A program made the translations under genes and the position numbers. Shown piece by piece: positions 1 through 8,547 of a DNA stretch of 45,464 nucleotides. Under the pieces are notes generated by a model that saw only the letters and a list, made by a program, of their open reading frames with translations, had not been told where the DNA came from and searched no databases. Source of the DNA: Mycetocola tolaasinivorans. Lineage in GTDB: Bacteria > Actinomycetota > Actinomycetes > Actinomycetales > Microbacteriaceae. Within the stretch, counting starts at the first letter, position 1. Every line of letters begins with the position of its first letter. The stretch is from contig NZ_RCUX01000016.1 of the NCBI RefSeq assembly GCF_003667565.1, positions 1-45,464 of the forward strand. Reading direction: 5' to 3'.

Positions 1-754
1 GCAGCTCGGGACGGGTGGTCTCGATCTCGATGGTGCCGCCATCGGCCTTGGCGAAGGACAGGCGGTGGTAGGCACCGGGCTGGTCCTTGTCCTCCAGCTC
101 GGCCTGGGCCACGGCGGTGCGGAAGGTGACGTCCCACAGGGTGGGGGCGAGGGCCTGGTAGGCCTCGCCACGCTCGAGGTTGCGCAGGAACGCCAGCTGG
201 CTGGTGCGGATCGCCTCGGGGGAGATGGTGCGGTAGCTCTGGTCCCAGTCGACCGAGAGGCCGAGGTCGCGCCACAGCGACTCGAATTGCTTCTCGTCCT
301 CGACGGTCAGCTTCTCGCACAGCTCGATGAAGTTGCGGCGCGAGATGGGCAGCTGATCGGCGGCCTTGCTCGACTTGCCGTCGCCACCCTCGTGCGGCGG
401 CACAAAGTCGGCCACGTAGGGCAGGGTCGGGTCGCAGCGCACGCCATAGTAGTTCTGTACGCGACGCTCGGTGGGCAGACCGTTGTCATCCCAACCCATC
501 GGGTAGAAGACCTGCTTGCCGTTCATCCGCTGGAAGCGGGCGACCACGTCGGTGTGGGTGTAGCTGAAGACGTGACCGATGTGCAGCGAACCGGAGGCGG
601 TGGGCGGCGGGGTGTCGATCGAGTACACGCAGTCGTGACCGGCCTCGAGGGCGGCGGCACGGTTGAAGCGGTAGGTGCCGGCGTTTTCCCAGACCGAGCC
701 CCACTTGGCTTCGAGGCCTTCGAGGGCGGGCTTGTCGGGGACGGGGGTGCTCAT
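1..754 (-). CDS. valS: Valyl-tRNA synthetase, N-terminal part (cut by window edge)
   Basis: Charges tRNA-Val with valine in the cytoplasm. About 251 codons are visible; the catalytic remainder and C-terminus lie beyond the left edge. The translation starts MSTPVPDKPALEGLEAKW and carries the class I HIGH signature as SGSLHIGHV, followed by MGWDDNGLPTERRVQNYYG, typical of ValS. The ATG at 754-752 is chosen because it has a GGAG seven bases upstream. The gene reads leftwards and is preceded by about 500 bp without a gene. Recognition rests on the motifs and the conserved N-terminal core; ValS is preferred over IleS or LeuS because of the DDNGLPTERRVQ segment. Confidence 0.95.
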   Translation of the reverse strand, partial: MSTPVPDKPALEGLEAKWGSVWENAGTYRFNRAAALEAGHDCVYSIDTPPPTASGSLHIGHVFSYTHTDVVARFQRMNGKQVFYPMGWDDNGLPTERRVQNYYGVRCDPTLPYVADFVPPHEGGDGKSSKAADQLPISRRNFIELCEKLTVEDEKQFESLWRDLGLSVDWDQSYRTISPEAIRTSQLAFLRNLERGEAYQALAPTLWDVTFRTAVAQAELEDKDQPGAYHRLSFAKADGGTIEIETTRPEL

Positions 755-817
755 CGCATGCTCCGGTTTCGTTATGGGCGGCACGGTGTGTACGTGCCTA
801 ATGGGTGACTAACGATC

Positions 818-823
818 AGTTTA
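818..823 (-). promoter_or_regulatory. Possible valS -10 box
   Basis: On the minus strand TAAACT lies at 823-818, about 64 bp before the valS ATG. The sequence 17 bp further upstream (AGCACC) is a poor -35 match, so this is a tentative assignment. Confidence 0.35.
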
Positions 824-894
824 GCCGAGAGCAGGCATACGGTGCTGTCCACGCGGGCATGCGAGTGTCGTGCGGGGTGGTCCGGAACGAATGG

Positions 895-966
895 GTGTCC
901 GATCGGTGTCGGGATCCCCAACCAGACACCGACCGGACACGAGCCCGCGGTTACCAGAACCGCGGG
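895..966. repeat. Two adjacent inverted repeats in the TetR-valS gap
   Basis: The 755-1261 gap holds no convincing gene. It has two hairpins side by side. The arms at 895-910 and 925-940 (16 bp each, 15 matching, and G-U on the minus strand at the odd position) enclose 14 nt. The arms at 944-952 and 958-966 (CCCGCGGTT / AACCGCGGG) are a perfect 9-bp stem with a 5-nt loop. No T-run follows on either strand. They lie downstream of the TetR gene and upstream of valS, so they could end the upstream transcript or fold in a long valS leader. Confidence 0.6.
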
Positions 967-1261
967 ATGATCGCGTCACACCCGGTACGCACGACGCCGT
1001 CACACTGGCGGGCGGGGGTGATCAGCGAGCCTGAGAAACCGGAGGGTGCCGTGGCACGCACCACGCGTCGCGTCGGCGGCGTGGGCAGCGAGTGCGAGCG
1101 TGACATGGTGACCTCAAACGGTTGAACGAGCGTGAATCTGGACGCCGCCTGAACGGGTCAGTAGAGCCATACAACCGTGTGGAAACGGTGCCGTCAATTC
1201 GCTGTGTCGCTAGATGATGTCGTGTGACCAAGTGTTGCGGTCGGGTCGGTGACGTCCCGAT

Positions 1262-1813
1262 TTATGTGATCGGTTTTGCGCGTTCAAGTCCGAGTCGAAA
1301 GTTCTGTAGCATTCCGTCGAAGGAGGCCTCAACGGGTCGCTCCATCTCGAACGCCCCCGCGAGGGTGAGCTCAACGAAACCGTGCAGGAGGGCGCGTAGT
1401 CCGCGGATCGCGTCGATGCGGGCATCCACGCTCAGGGGAAACTCCGCCAGGGCCGACTCGATGCGCTCCAGCACGCGCAGCGCCGCGGCCTCGTGCGCGA
1501 TGTTGTCGACGCTCGGAGCGCGCAGGGACGCGCGATACAGGCCCGGTTCGGCGCGGGCGAACGCGAGGTAGGCGTGCGCGATCTCCTCGAGGGTTTGTGC
1601 CGGAGCGAGCGCCTCATCCAGCGTATTGGTGGCCGAGGCGGAGACCGCGGCGCGCAGGGTGTCGAGGTTATCGACGTGGTTGTAGAGGCTCGGGACCCGC
1701 ACGCCGAGCTCCCGGGCCAGGGTGCCGAGCGAGAGCTCCTCGAAGCCCACGCTCCGCACCAGTTCGATCGCGGCGTCGCGCACGCGGTCGGGGGTCAGGC
1801 CCGCCCTAGCCAC
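1262..1813 (-). CDS. TetR/AcrR family regulator (WHG-type C-terminus)
   Basis: A DNA-binding repressor of about 183 aa. The N-terminal helix-turn-helix region (LTPDRVRDAAIELV ... LGVRVPSLYNHV, residues about 4-45) is typical TetR. The C-terminal half resembles the TetR WHG-domain group (GLRALLHGFVELTLAGAF). The GTG at 1813 gives the usual short VARAGLTPDRV start; a TTG at 1828 would add five residues. It overlaps the 3' end of the hydrolase gene by 8 bp, so the two are cotranscribed. The likely target is the perfect palindrome at 2625-2645 in the hydrolase promoter, giving autoregulation of the pair and perhaps of the divergent DinB-like gene (inference). Confidence 0.85.
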   Translation of the reverse strand: MARAGLTPDRVRDAAIELVRSVGFEELSLGTLARELGVRVPSLYNHVDNLDTLRAAVSASATNTLDEALAPAQTLEEIAHAYLAFARAEPGLYRASLRAPSVDNIAHEAAALRVLERIESALAEFPLSVDARIDAIRGLRALLHGFVELTLAGAFEMERPVEASFDGMLQNFRLGLERAKPIT

Positions 1814-2603
1814 GCTGCGCCCGCGCAAACTCGATGATCGCGGGGGCCACGATTTCGGGGCGCTGAGACTGCGGGTAGTGCCCGGCCTCGGGCACGATGA
1901 GGGCGCGGCCGCCGGTCTGCGCGGCGATCCACTCGGCTTCGGCGCGTGCGTTTTTGAAGTCAGGATCCTTTTCGCCCATGACCACCAGTGTAGGAGTAGC
2001 GGTGTTCAGCGCGGCTTCGGCGGGTGCGTGATCGGCGCGGGTGGTCATTCGGAACGCCCGGAATGCGTCGCTCGGGCGCAGTGCGGCACGCACGCTCGCG
2101 AGGTAGGCGGCCTGATCGGCCGGGGTGGTGCCGGCGTAGAGGTTCGGGAGGTAGCCCATCCAGACGGCCCGGCCCCAGAGTGGCTGCAGCAGGATGTTGA
2201 GAATCCAACCGAGGTTGCCCTTCGGATTGCGCACAAACGGCCCCACCAGCACGTTGCCGCGCACGTGAGTGGAGGCGCGGGCGGCCAAGACGGCGGCACC
2301 GGCGGCCATCGAGTTGCCCACCAGGATGGCATCCTCGTTCAGGTCGGAGAGCAGGGCGACGATGTCGGTGGACGTCGCGGCATCCCCGTACTCGCTGAAG
2401 GTTTTGTCGCTCTCTCCGTGGCCACGGAGGTCCATCGTGATGACCGAGAACCCGGCGGCGACCAGTGCGGGGGTCGTGTGGCGGTAGGACGTGCGGAGAT
2501 CGCCCATTCCGGGAATGCAGACGATGAGGGGGCCCTCGCCGGTGCGCTCATAGGCGACGCGGCCCTCGGGGCGGGTGAGGTACGTGATGCTGTTGGTGGT
2601 CAT
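1806..2603 (-). CDS. Alpha/beta hydrolase
   Basis: A cytoplasmic serine hydrolase of 265 aa with no signal peptide. The fold markers are an early GEGPLIVCIPGMGDLRTSY (oxyanion region), the nucleophile elbow GNSMAAG, a late acid region GEKDPDF and the catalytic histidine in EAGHYPQSQRPE. The substrate cannot be told; relatives include esterases and haloalkane-dehalogenase-like enzymes. The ATG at 2603 is chosen over the longer frame because AAAGGA stands just upstream and the operator would otherwise fall within the coding region. It is the first gene of a two-gene operon with the TetR regulator, which suggests an inducible detoxification or catabolic role (inference). Confidence 0.85.
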   Translation of the reverse strand: MTTNSITYLTRPEGRVAYERTGEGPLIVCIPGMGDLRTSYRHTTPALVAAGFSVITMDLRGHGESDKTFSEYGDAATSTDIVALLSDLNEDAILVGNSMAAGAAVLAARASTHVRGNVLVGPFVRNPKGNLGWILNILLQPLWGRAVWMGYLPNLYAGTTPADQAAYLASVRAALRPSDAFRAFRMTTRADHAPAEAALNTATPTLVVMGEKDPDFKNARAEAEWIAAQTGGRALIVPEAGHYPQSQRPEIVAPAIIEFARAQRG

Positions 2604-2624
2604 CTCAAATCCTTTCGATGACTT

Positions 2625-2654
2625 AAAACTAATGCTATTAGTTTTTGGTGTCAA
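2625..2654 (-). promoter_or_regulatory. Hydrolase-tetR promoter with a perfect 21-bp operator
   Basis: AAAACTAAT (2625-2633), GCT, ATTAGTTTT (2637-2645) is a perfect palindrome with 9-bp arms. On the minus strand a -35 TTGACA (2654-2649) and -10 TAGTTT (2631-2626) are separated by exactly 17 bp. The operator fills the spacer and covers the -10, so a bound repressor would block RNA polymerase. The TetR protein at 1262-1813 is the natural candidate. Confidence 0.8.
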
Positions 2655-2676
2655 GCGGGATTGTTAGCATTGAAAT

Positions 2677-3186
2677 ATGCAGCGAGAAGACCCCCACCCG
2701 ACCGGCGATGAGCGCGAGATTCTGGTGAGCCTGCTGGACTTTCACCGAGCCACCATTCTCGACAAGACCGCTGGGTTGAGCGCGGCCCAGCTGGGCACGG
2801 CCTCCACGGTGTCCACCCTCACACTCGGTGGGTTGCTGCGCCATCTCACCTTCGTGGAGGACATCTGGTTCATCCGGCGCTTTCGCGGGCTGAGGGTGCC
2901 CGAACCCTGGGCCAGCGCACCCTGGAGCGATGACCCCGACTGGGAACTCACCTCGGCGGCGGGCTTCACCGCGGAGCGCCTCCGCGGAGACTACCTCGCC
3001 GCGATCGAGCGCTCACGCGATTTGCTCTGCTCTGCGGATCTGAGCGCGCTCGCCGAGGTTCCGGATCAGCACGGCACGCACTGGAATCTGCGTGGCATCA
3101 TCGCACACCTGATCGAGGAGACCGCACGGCACAACGGCCATGCGGACATCATTCGTGAGGCGCTGGACGGCGTGGTCGGGGAGTAG
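2677..3186 (+). CDS. DinB superfamily / DUF664 protein
   Basis: A 169-aa predicted four-helix metal-binding protein of the DinB/DUF664 group, whose studied members include mycothiol- or bacillithiol-dependent transferases. Histidines expected to bind metal are seen in LLRHLTFVEDIWF (about residue 50) and LIEETARHNGHADIIREAL near the C-terminus. No signal peptide. A -10-like TAGCAT at 2665-2670 sits six bases before the ATG, suggesting a leaderless mRNA. It is divergent from the hydrolase, and the 2625-2645 operator is about 20 bp upstream of that -10, so the TetR protein may affect it too. The exact substrate is unknown. Confidence 0.8.
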   Translation: MQREDPHPTGDEREILVSLLDFHRATILDKTAGLSAAQLGTASTVSTLTLGGLLRHLTFVEDIWFIRRFRGLRVPEPWASAPWSDDPDWELTSAAGFTAERLRGDYLAAIERSRDLLCSADLSALAEVPDQHGTHWNLRGIIAHLIEETARHNGHADIIREALDGVVGE

Positions 3187-3192
3187 GGCGCG

Positions 3193-4878
3193 CTAGCCGC
3201 GCGCCGCGGTGTCCGCGAGCAGCGCTCGCGTGTACTCGTCCTCCGGGCTGTCGAACACCCGTTCGGTGGGACCGGCCTCGCGGATCACACCATCGCGCAT
3301 CACCGCGACGGTGTCGGAGACGTGACGGATGACGTCGAGGTCGTGCGAGATGAAGAGGAGTGAGAGCCTGCGCTCACGCTGAAGGCCATCGAGCAAATCG
3401 AGGACGCGCGCCTGGACGGTGAGATCCAGCGCGGACACGGGCTCATCGCACACCAGGATATCCGGATTCTGCGCGAGCGCGCGGGCGATCGAGAGACGCT
3501 GACGCTGGCCGCCGGAGAGTTCTAGCGGACGGCGGGAACGCACGCTCTGCGGGAGACCCACGGCGTCGAGAGACGCCGAGATCTCGGACGCAAATGCCGC
3601 GGCGTGAATACTGCGCCCGCCCGAGTGGGCCTCGGCCAGAATCTGCGCGGCGCTGAGTCGTGGATCAAAGGTCGACAGCGGATCCTGGAAGATCGCGGCC
3701 AGCCGGTGGCGGTTCGGGCGACGCGTGGATTCGGGCGCCGGAACCCAGCGCGAGCCCTGCAGATCCACCGTGCCGGAGTCGGGCGATTCCAGCCCCAGGA
3801 TCAGCCGTGCGAGCGTGCTCTTGCCCGAGCCGGACTCGCCGATCAGGCCGAGCGTTTGCCCGGGGAAGAGGGCGAGCGAGGCCTGCCGTACCGCGGGGAC
3901 GCTGAACCCGCGCGACGAGAAGGTTTTGGTGAGGTCGCGGGCCACCAGAATGGGCGCGGGAGACTCCTCGGTACCTGCGGTGCCAGTGAGCGCCGAAGTG
4001 TGTCGCTCGGTCGTGAGCGGGGTCGTTCTCGCCGAGGCGCTCAACAGCGGAGTGTGTCGTGGAACCCCCACCGGAGAGGCGCTCAGCAGCGGAGTGTGTC
4101 GGGGAACCCCCACCGGCGAGGCCGCGAGCAGGGTACGAGTGTACTCCTCGGCGGGATTGCCGAGCACATCGGCGGCCGGGCCGCTCTCGACGATGCGCCC
4201 GCCGGACATCACCGCCACGGTATCGGCGATTCCGCGGACGGCGTCGAGATCGTGACTGACGAGGAGGAGCCCGGTGCCGCGATCACGGAGCTCCGCGAGC
4301 AGGGTGAGGATGCCGCGGCGCACGCGGGCATCGAGCGCGGTGGTTGGCTCATCGGCGATGAGGAGCGCGGGGTTTCCGGCGAGCACGCTCGCGATCAGCG
4401 CGCGCTGCCGCAGCCCGCCGGATAGCTGGCCGGGACGCTGCCGGATGCGCTCCTCCGGATTCGGAATGCCCACCTCCCGCAGCAGCTCTAGCGCGCGTTC
4501 GTGCCGAGCGATGGCCCCGAGTTTTGTGTGCAGCTGGAGCGTGCGGTCGATCTCCCGCCCGATCGTGTGCAGGGGATCCAGAGCTGCCAGGGCGTCCTGG
4601 GGAATGAGGCCCACGCGTCCGCCGCGCAGCGCACGCAGTCCGCGCTCGCCGAGGCGCAGCACGTCGGTATCGACCACGCGCAGCGCGTCGGCGCTCACGC
4701 GAGCACCCGGGCCGGCGAGCCCGAGCACGGCCCGCGCGCTCACGCTCTTACCCGAACCGGATTCGCCCACGAGGGCCACGCACTCGCCGGGCGCGATCCG
4801 CAGATCGATGCCGTCCACCGCGACCGCGTCGCCGAAGCGCACGCGCAGGCCGCGGATGTCGAGGAGGGGCCGAGTCAT
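3193..4878 (-). CDS. Fused double ATPase of a dipeptide/nickel-type ABC importer
   Basis: Powers import through the two adjacent permeases. The 561-aa protein joins two ABC domains (DppD-like then DppF-like). Domain 1 has Walker A GESGSGKS, signature LSGGLRQRALIA and Walker B LLIADEPTTALD. Domain 2 has GESGSGKST, LSGGQRQRLSIARAL and ILVCDEPVSALD. The ATG at 4878 overlaps the permease stop as ATGA, which fixes the start; the longer frame is discarded. The domains are joined by a linker of about 70 residues containing a near-perfect 14-residue duplication (LLSASPVGVPRHTP). Single-chain double ATPases are common in actinobacterial Dpp/Opp systems; the repeated linker is the odd part. Confidence 0.9.
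   Translation of the reverse strand: MTRPLLDIRGLRVRFGDAVAVDGIDLRIAPGECVALVGESGSGKSVSARAVLGLAGPGARVSADALRVVDTDVLRLGERGLRALRGGRVGLIPQDALAALDPLHTIGREIDRTLQLHTKLGAIARHERALELLREVGIPNPEERIRQRPGQLSGGLRQRALIASVLAGNPALLIADEPTTALDARVRRGILTLLAELRDRGTGLLLVSHDLDAVRGIADTVAVMSGGRIVESGPAADVLGNPAEEYTRTLLAASPVGVPRHTPLLSASPVGVPRHTPLLSASARTTPLTTERHTSALTGTAGTEESPAPILVARDLTKTFSSRGFSVPAVRQASLALFPGQTLGLIGESGSGKSTLARLILGLESPDSGTVDLQGSRWVPAPESTRRPNRHRLAAIFQDPLSTFDPRLSAAQILAEAHSGGRSIHAAAFASEISASLDAVGLPQSVRSRRPLELSGGQRQRLSIARALAQNPDILVCDEPVSALDLTVQARVLDLLDGLQRERRLSLLFISHDLDVIRHVSDTVAVMRDGVIREAGPTERVFDSPEDEYTRALLADTAARG
4034..4117. repeat. 2 x 42-bp tandem repeat in the ATPase linker
   Basis: Units at 4034-4075 and 4076-4117 differ at three positions and are in frame (14 codons each). 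They encode the duplicated SASPVGVPRHTPLL segment of the linker between the two ABC domains, so copy number could change without a frameshift. Confidence 0.85.
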
Positions 4879-5696
4879 GAAACGCTCCGAGTGGTTTTTG
4901 CGAGGCCGCGGCCAAGCACCGTGGCGGATACGGCGGTCAGCACGATGAACAGGCCGGGGAAGAAGGTAAGCCACCAGAAGGTCGCGATGAACTGGCGGCC
5001 GTCATTGAGCAGCGCGCCCCATTCCGCTGCGGGCGGCGCGACGCCGAGCCCGAGGAAGCTCAGCGCACACACCCAGACGATCGCCTGTCCCAGCCCCAGG
5101 GTGGCCAGCGAGGCGAGCGAACGGGCGGTGCCGGGCAGGATGTGCCGCGTCAGGATGCGCATACGCCCGCGCCCCTGCACGCGCGCCGCCTCCACGAATC
5201 CGGATCCGGCGATCTCCCGCACCCGCCCGCGGATAATCCGGGCATAGCCGGGGGCAGTCGCGAGGCCCACGGCAACCGTTGCGCCAAACGCTCCGGGCCC
5301 CGAAATGACCATGACCAGCAGCGCGAGCACGAGGCCCGGGAATGCGAGCATTACCTCGATCACTCGCGAGGTGCCGAAATCGAGCCAGCGTGGGCCGAGA
5401 CCGGCCACGAAGCCGAGGACGGTGGCGAGCCCGATGCCCAGCGCGGTGGCGCCGAGACCGATCAGCAGCGACGGGCCGGTGCCGTGAATTACGCGGGTAT
5501 AGAGGTCGCGGCCCGAGCCATCGGTGCCAAAGGGATGCGTGGTGTTCGGCGGCTGGAAGCCATCGGCCGGGTTGATCGCCAGCGGGTCGCCGGGCGCAAA
5601 CAGCCCGGGGAAAACGGCCGCGATGACGAGCAGCAGGAGAACGAGGGCGGCGAGAGCCTGGGGGATATGGCGTGCGCTGCGGCGGAGGGAACTCAT
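4875..5696 (-). CDS. ABC importer permease, DppC/OppC type
   Basis: A 273-aa inner-membrane permease. It has an N-terminal membrane helix (ALAALVLLLLVIAAVFPGLF), the family sequence FGTDGSGRDLYTRVIHG around residue 57, several further helices, and the EAA coupling loop EAARVQGRGRMRILTRHILP that contacts the ATPase. Length and order match DppC. The ATG at 5696 overlaps the upstream permease stop (ATGA), and its own stop overlaps the ATPase start, so translation is coupled along the operon. The substrate is probably peptides or a related solute, and cannot be fixed from the permease. Confidence 0.9.
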   Translation of the reverse strand: MSSLRRSARHIPQALAALVLLLLVIAAVFPGLFAPGDPLAINPADGFQPPNTTHPFGTDGSGRDLYTRVIHGTGPSLLIGLGATALGIGLATVLGFVAGLGPRWLDFGTSRVIEVMLAFPGLVLALLVMVISGPGAFGATVAVGLATAPGYARIIRGRVREIAGSGFVEAARVQGRGRMRILTRHILPGTARSLASLATLGLGQAIVWVCALSFLGLGVAPPAAEWGALLNDGRQFIATFWWLTFFPGLFIVLTAVSATVLGRGLAKTTRSVS

Positions 5697-6778
5697 GCGC
5701 GGGGCTCCGTTCCGGAGGTCTCGGGCTGCTCGAATATTCCAGACGGCTCGGATGTTCCGGACGTCCCGAACGCTCCGGGCGTCGAGAACGTGCCGGGAGC
5801 CGCGGGTGTCTCAGCCTCCAGGGCGCGCTCGACGAGGGCGTCCCGCGAAACCCGCAGCGCGGGATTCAGCGCGCGCTCGGCGAGGTCAGACAGCACGCTC
5901 ACCACGAGATAGGCGGCCGCCGCGACGAGGGTGAGCCCGATCACGAGCGGCACATCGCGCACCTGCACGGCCGACACCAGGGTGCGGCCCAGTCCCGGTC
6001 GGGCAAAGATCGTCTCGACCACCACGGCACCGCTCATCAGGGAGCCGAACGCCCAGCCGGTGAGCCCGATTGCCGGGCCCGCGGCATGCCGCAACGTGTG
6101 CCGCGCAAAGACCCCGACTCGAGACTCCCCACGTGCGCGGGCGGTGAGCACGAACGGCTGCGCGGCGGCCTCCTGCAGTGCCTCGCGCAGCAGCTGTGCG
6201 AGGAACCCGGCCAGCGGGATTGCCAGGGTCAGCGCGGGCAGGATGATGCCGCGGGCATCCGGGGTCGCGATGGCCGGGAACCAGCCCAGACCGGTGGCAA
6301 ACAGCAGAATGAGCACGCTGCCCAGCCAGAAGTGGGGGAGCACCGCGGCGGTCATTTCGATTCCCGCGGCGACGTGGGCGGCGACCCGGCCCCCGGCCAC
6401 CGACCACAGGGCGAGACCGAGGGCGATAATCCAGGCGATCACGAGCGACCACAGGGCGAGCTCGAGCGTGCCCAGGAGCTGTTCGCCCACGACGTCGGCC
6501 ACCGGAGCGTGCAGCGAGTAGGAGGTGCCGAGATCTCCGCGCAGCAGCCGACCGAGGTAGCCCAGGTACTGCTGCCAGAGCGGCAGATCGAAGCCGTTCT
6601 CGGCGCGCACCCGGGCGAGCGCCTCGGCCGACGCCTGCGATCCGGGCCCGCCCAGAAAGGCCTGCGCGGGGTCACCGGGAATCAGCCGCACGGCGAAAAA
6701 CGTGACCGTGGCTGCGGCCCAGAGCACGAGGATCGCACCGCCGATACGGAGGGCGACACGACGAGCGCCCGCCCACAC
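5693..6778 (-). CDS. ABC importer permease, DppB/OppB type
   Basis: An inner-membrane permease partner of the DppC-like protein. It opens with the membrane helix IGGAILVLWAAATVTFFAVR followed by LIPGDPAQAFLGGPGSQ, the DppB hallmark, and has an EAA-type loop (TARARGESRVGVFARHTLRH). The start is uncertain: GTG at 6778 is chosen because it lies after the binding-protein stop; a GTG at 6883 would overlap that gene by 62 bp and has no clear ribosome site. The C-terminal 40 residues are a low-complexity Gly/Thr/Ser/Pro tail (GTFSTPGAFGTSGTSEPSG) that DppB proteins usually lack. Confidence 0.85.
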   Translation of the reverse strand: MWAGARRVALRIGGAILVLWAAATVTFFAVRLIPGDPAQAFLGGPGSQASAEALARVRAENGFDLPLWQQYLGYLGRLLRGDLGTSYSLHAPVADVVGEQLLGTLELALWSLVIAWIIALGLALWSVAGGRVAAHVAAGIEMTAAVLPHFWLGSVLILLFATGLGWFPAIATPDARGIILPALTLAIPLAGFLAQLLREALQEAAAQPFVLTARARGESRVGVFARHTLRHAAGPAIGLTGWAFGSLMSGAVVVETIFARPGLGRTLVSAVQVRDVPLVIGLTLVAAAAYLVVSVLSDLAERALNPALRVSRDALVERALEAETPAAPGTFSTPGAFGTSGTSEPSGIFEQPETSGTEPRA

Positions 6779-6821
6779 CAGGGCGGTGCGGGCGGGCGAT
6801 TCGGCGCGTGGCCGGGTGGAG

Positions 6822-8447
6822 CTATCCGGCAAACGAAACCCCGCGCAGCAGCGGGTTGCCGACCGAGTTGACCTCGCCGACACCCTTCAGCTTGCCCGAG
6901 TACAGGAAGTGGTTCTGCTGGTCGTACAGCGGCAGGATGTAGTAGCCCTCGAGAATGGTTTTCTGCGCCTGCTCGTAGAGGCTCGCGCGCTCGGTCTGGT
7001 CGCCGGTCTCGGCGGCACGGGTCAGGAGGTCATCGAGCGCGGGCAGGTTGACCTGCGCGTGGTTGGCGAAGTAGCCACTCGGCGCGGGGGTGATGCCGGC
7101 GGAGTGGTAGAGAATGCGCAGCACATCCGGCCCGACCTTGGTGTAGGGAGCGCTCACCAGGTCGTACTCGTTCTTGCCGAGGGCCTCGTACCAGGAGGAG
7201 AGGTCAAGCGGCGTGATGGTGATCGCGATGCCCAGCCCCTTCGCCTGCTGCTGGATCTGCTCAAACAGCGACTGCTCGGCCGGGATCGACTGGTTTGTGC
7301 TCACCGGGAAGGCGAGGGTCAGCTTCTGGCCGTCTTTTTCGCGGATGCCGTCGGTGCCGGGAACCCAGCCCGCGTCATCGAGCAGCTTTTTGGCGGCCGC
7401 CACATCGGTGTCAAACAGCTTCGGCTCGGAGTAGCCGAGCTTTTCGACGCTCGACAGCGGCGAGTAGGAGCGCGTCGCGGTGCCAAAGAATAGGGTCTTG
7501 ATGCCGGCGTTGACATCGACGCCGCGCACGAGTGCCTCGCGCACGCGCTCATCGGCGAGCGGGCCGCGGGAGGAGTTGAACTCGATGCGGTTGACCGAGC
7601 CGGGGCGCGGGGCGTCGAGGTGCTTGATGTCGTCCGAGGCGGCGCTCGAGGCGATGGTGTCCGGCTGGGCGTTGTCGATGATTTGGACGTCGCCCGAGCG
7701 GAGGGCGGCGATGCGGGTAGCGGAGTCGGGGATGAAGCGCCAGCTGATCTTTGCCAGCGCCGCCTCACCGTTGCCGGTGGTGTAGTGCGGGTTGCGGCTC
7801 AGCTGCACGCTGTCCTGCCGCTTCCAGGAGTCGACCACAAACGCGCCGGTGCCGATGGGGGCCTGGCAGTTTTCGTCCTGGCTGCGGGCGAGCCCGGCGG
7901 GGGATTCGATCGCGAGCCACGGCTGGCTGAGCGATTCCAGCAGCGCGCTGTCCGGCTGGCTGAGGTTCAGGGTGACCGTGTTGGTGTCGGTCGCGGTGGC
8001 TTTTTCCACTTTGGCGAGGGCCAGGTATCCGGTGGAGGACTTGGTTTCGGGGTCCTTCACGTGTTCGATGTTGCGCACCACGGCGGCCGCGTCGAGCGGG
8101 GTGCCGTCGCTGAACTTGACGTTGTCGGCAACCGTGAAGGTCCAGGTGAGGCCATCCGGCGAGGTGGTCCAGGCCTTCGCGAGCCAGGGCTTGATGTCGC
8201 CGTTCTTGTCCTGGCTGACGAGCTGCTCGAGGAACTGGCTGGCGAGGAGCGACTGCGGGTAATTTCCGCCCACGTGCGGGTCGAGGCAGGTGGGTTCAGC
8301 ATCGCCGCTCGCATATACAAGGGTGTCGTTGGTGGGGGCCGTGGAGGTGCCCGGGGTGGTGGCCGCGCAGGCGCTGAGGGCGAGCGCGGAGCCCAGGAGC
8401 AGTGCCGCGGGCACGGCGATTCGGGGGAAACGACGGTGGGTGTTCAC
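6822..8447 (-). CDS. Substrate-binding lipoprotein, SBP family 5 (DppA/OppA-like)
   Basis: Captures the solute outside the cell and delivers it to the two permeases. The 541-aa product begins with Arg-rich residues, a hydrophobic helix and the lipobox LALSAC, so it is a lipid-anchored surface protein. The family 5 core is seen in WTFTVADNVKFSDGTPLDAA and later YEQAQKTILEGYYILPLY. The GTG at 8447 is chosen because AGGAAGG lies five bases upstream and the signal peptide then starts directly. It is the first gene of the four-gene importer operon running leftwards. Ligands of this family include peptides, nickel and opines; the ligand here is not evident. Confidence 0.9.
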   Translation of the reverse strand: MNTHRRFPRIAVPAALLLGSALALSACAATTPGTSTAPTNDTLVYASGDAEPTCLDPHVGGNYPQSLLASQFLEQLVSQDKNGDIKPWLAKAWTTSPDGLTWTFTVADNVKFSDGTPLDAAAVVRNIEHVKDPETKSSTGYLALAKVEKATATDTNTVTLNLSQPDSALLESLSQPWLAIESPAGLARSQDENCQAPIGTGAFVVDSWKRQDSVQLSRNPHYTTGNGEAALAKISWRFIPDSATRIAALRSGDVQIIDNAQPDTIASSAASDDIKHLDAPRPGSVNRIEFNSSRGPLADERVREALVRGVDVNAGIKTLFFGTATRSYSPLSSVEKLGYSEPKLFDTDVAAAKKLLDDAGWVPGTDGIREKDGQKLTLAFPVSTNQSIPAEQSLFEQIQQQAKGLGIAITITPLDLSSWYEALGKNEYDLVSAPYTKVGPDVLRILYHSAGITPAPSGYFANHAQVNLPALDDLLTRAAETGDQTERASLYEQAQKTILEGYYILPLYDQQNHFLYSGKLKGVGEVNSVGNPLLRGVSFAG

Positions 8448-8530
8448 GAAGACCTTCCTAGCCGGCTCAAGGTTTTTGGACCGGGTGCAAGAACCCAGCC
8501 TAGCCCGACACGCGCGCGATTCCAAACGTG

Positions 8531-8547
8531 TGTCGACGGGTGTCGAC
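8531..8547. repeat. Direct repeat TGTCGAC, 10-bp period
   Basis: TGTCGAC occurs at 8531-8537 and 8541-8547, one helical turn apart, in the 144-bp gap between the importer operon and a divergent TetR gene. It could be a regulator site; each unit contains the palindrome GTCGAC. No clear promoter could be fixed here. Confidence 0.4.

Noticed and set aside
940..966. T-box-like sequence on the minus strand upstream of valS (CTGGTAACCGCGG)
   Set aside because: It departs from the T-box consensus, is about 200 bp from the start codon, and is explained by the 9-bp hairpin. Valine T-boxes are not expected here.
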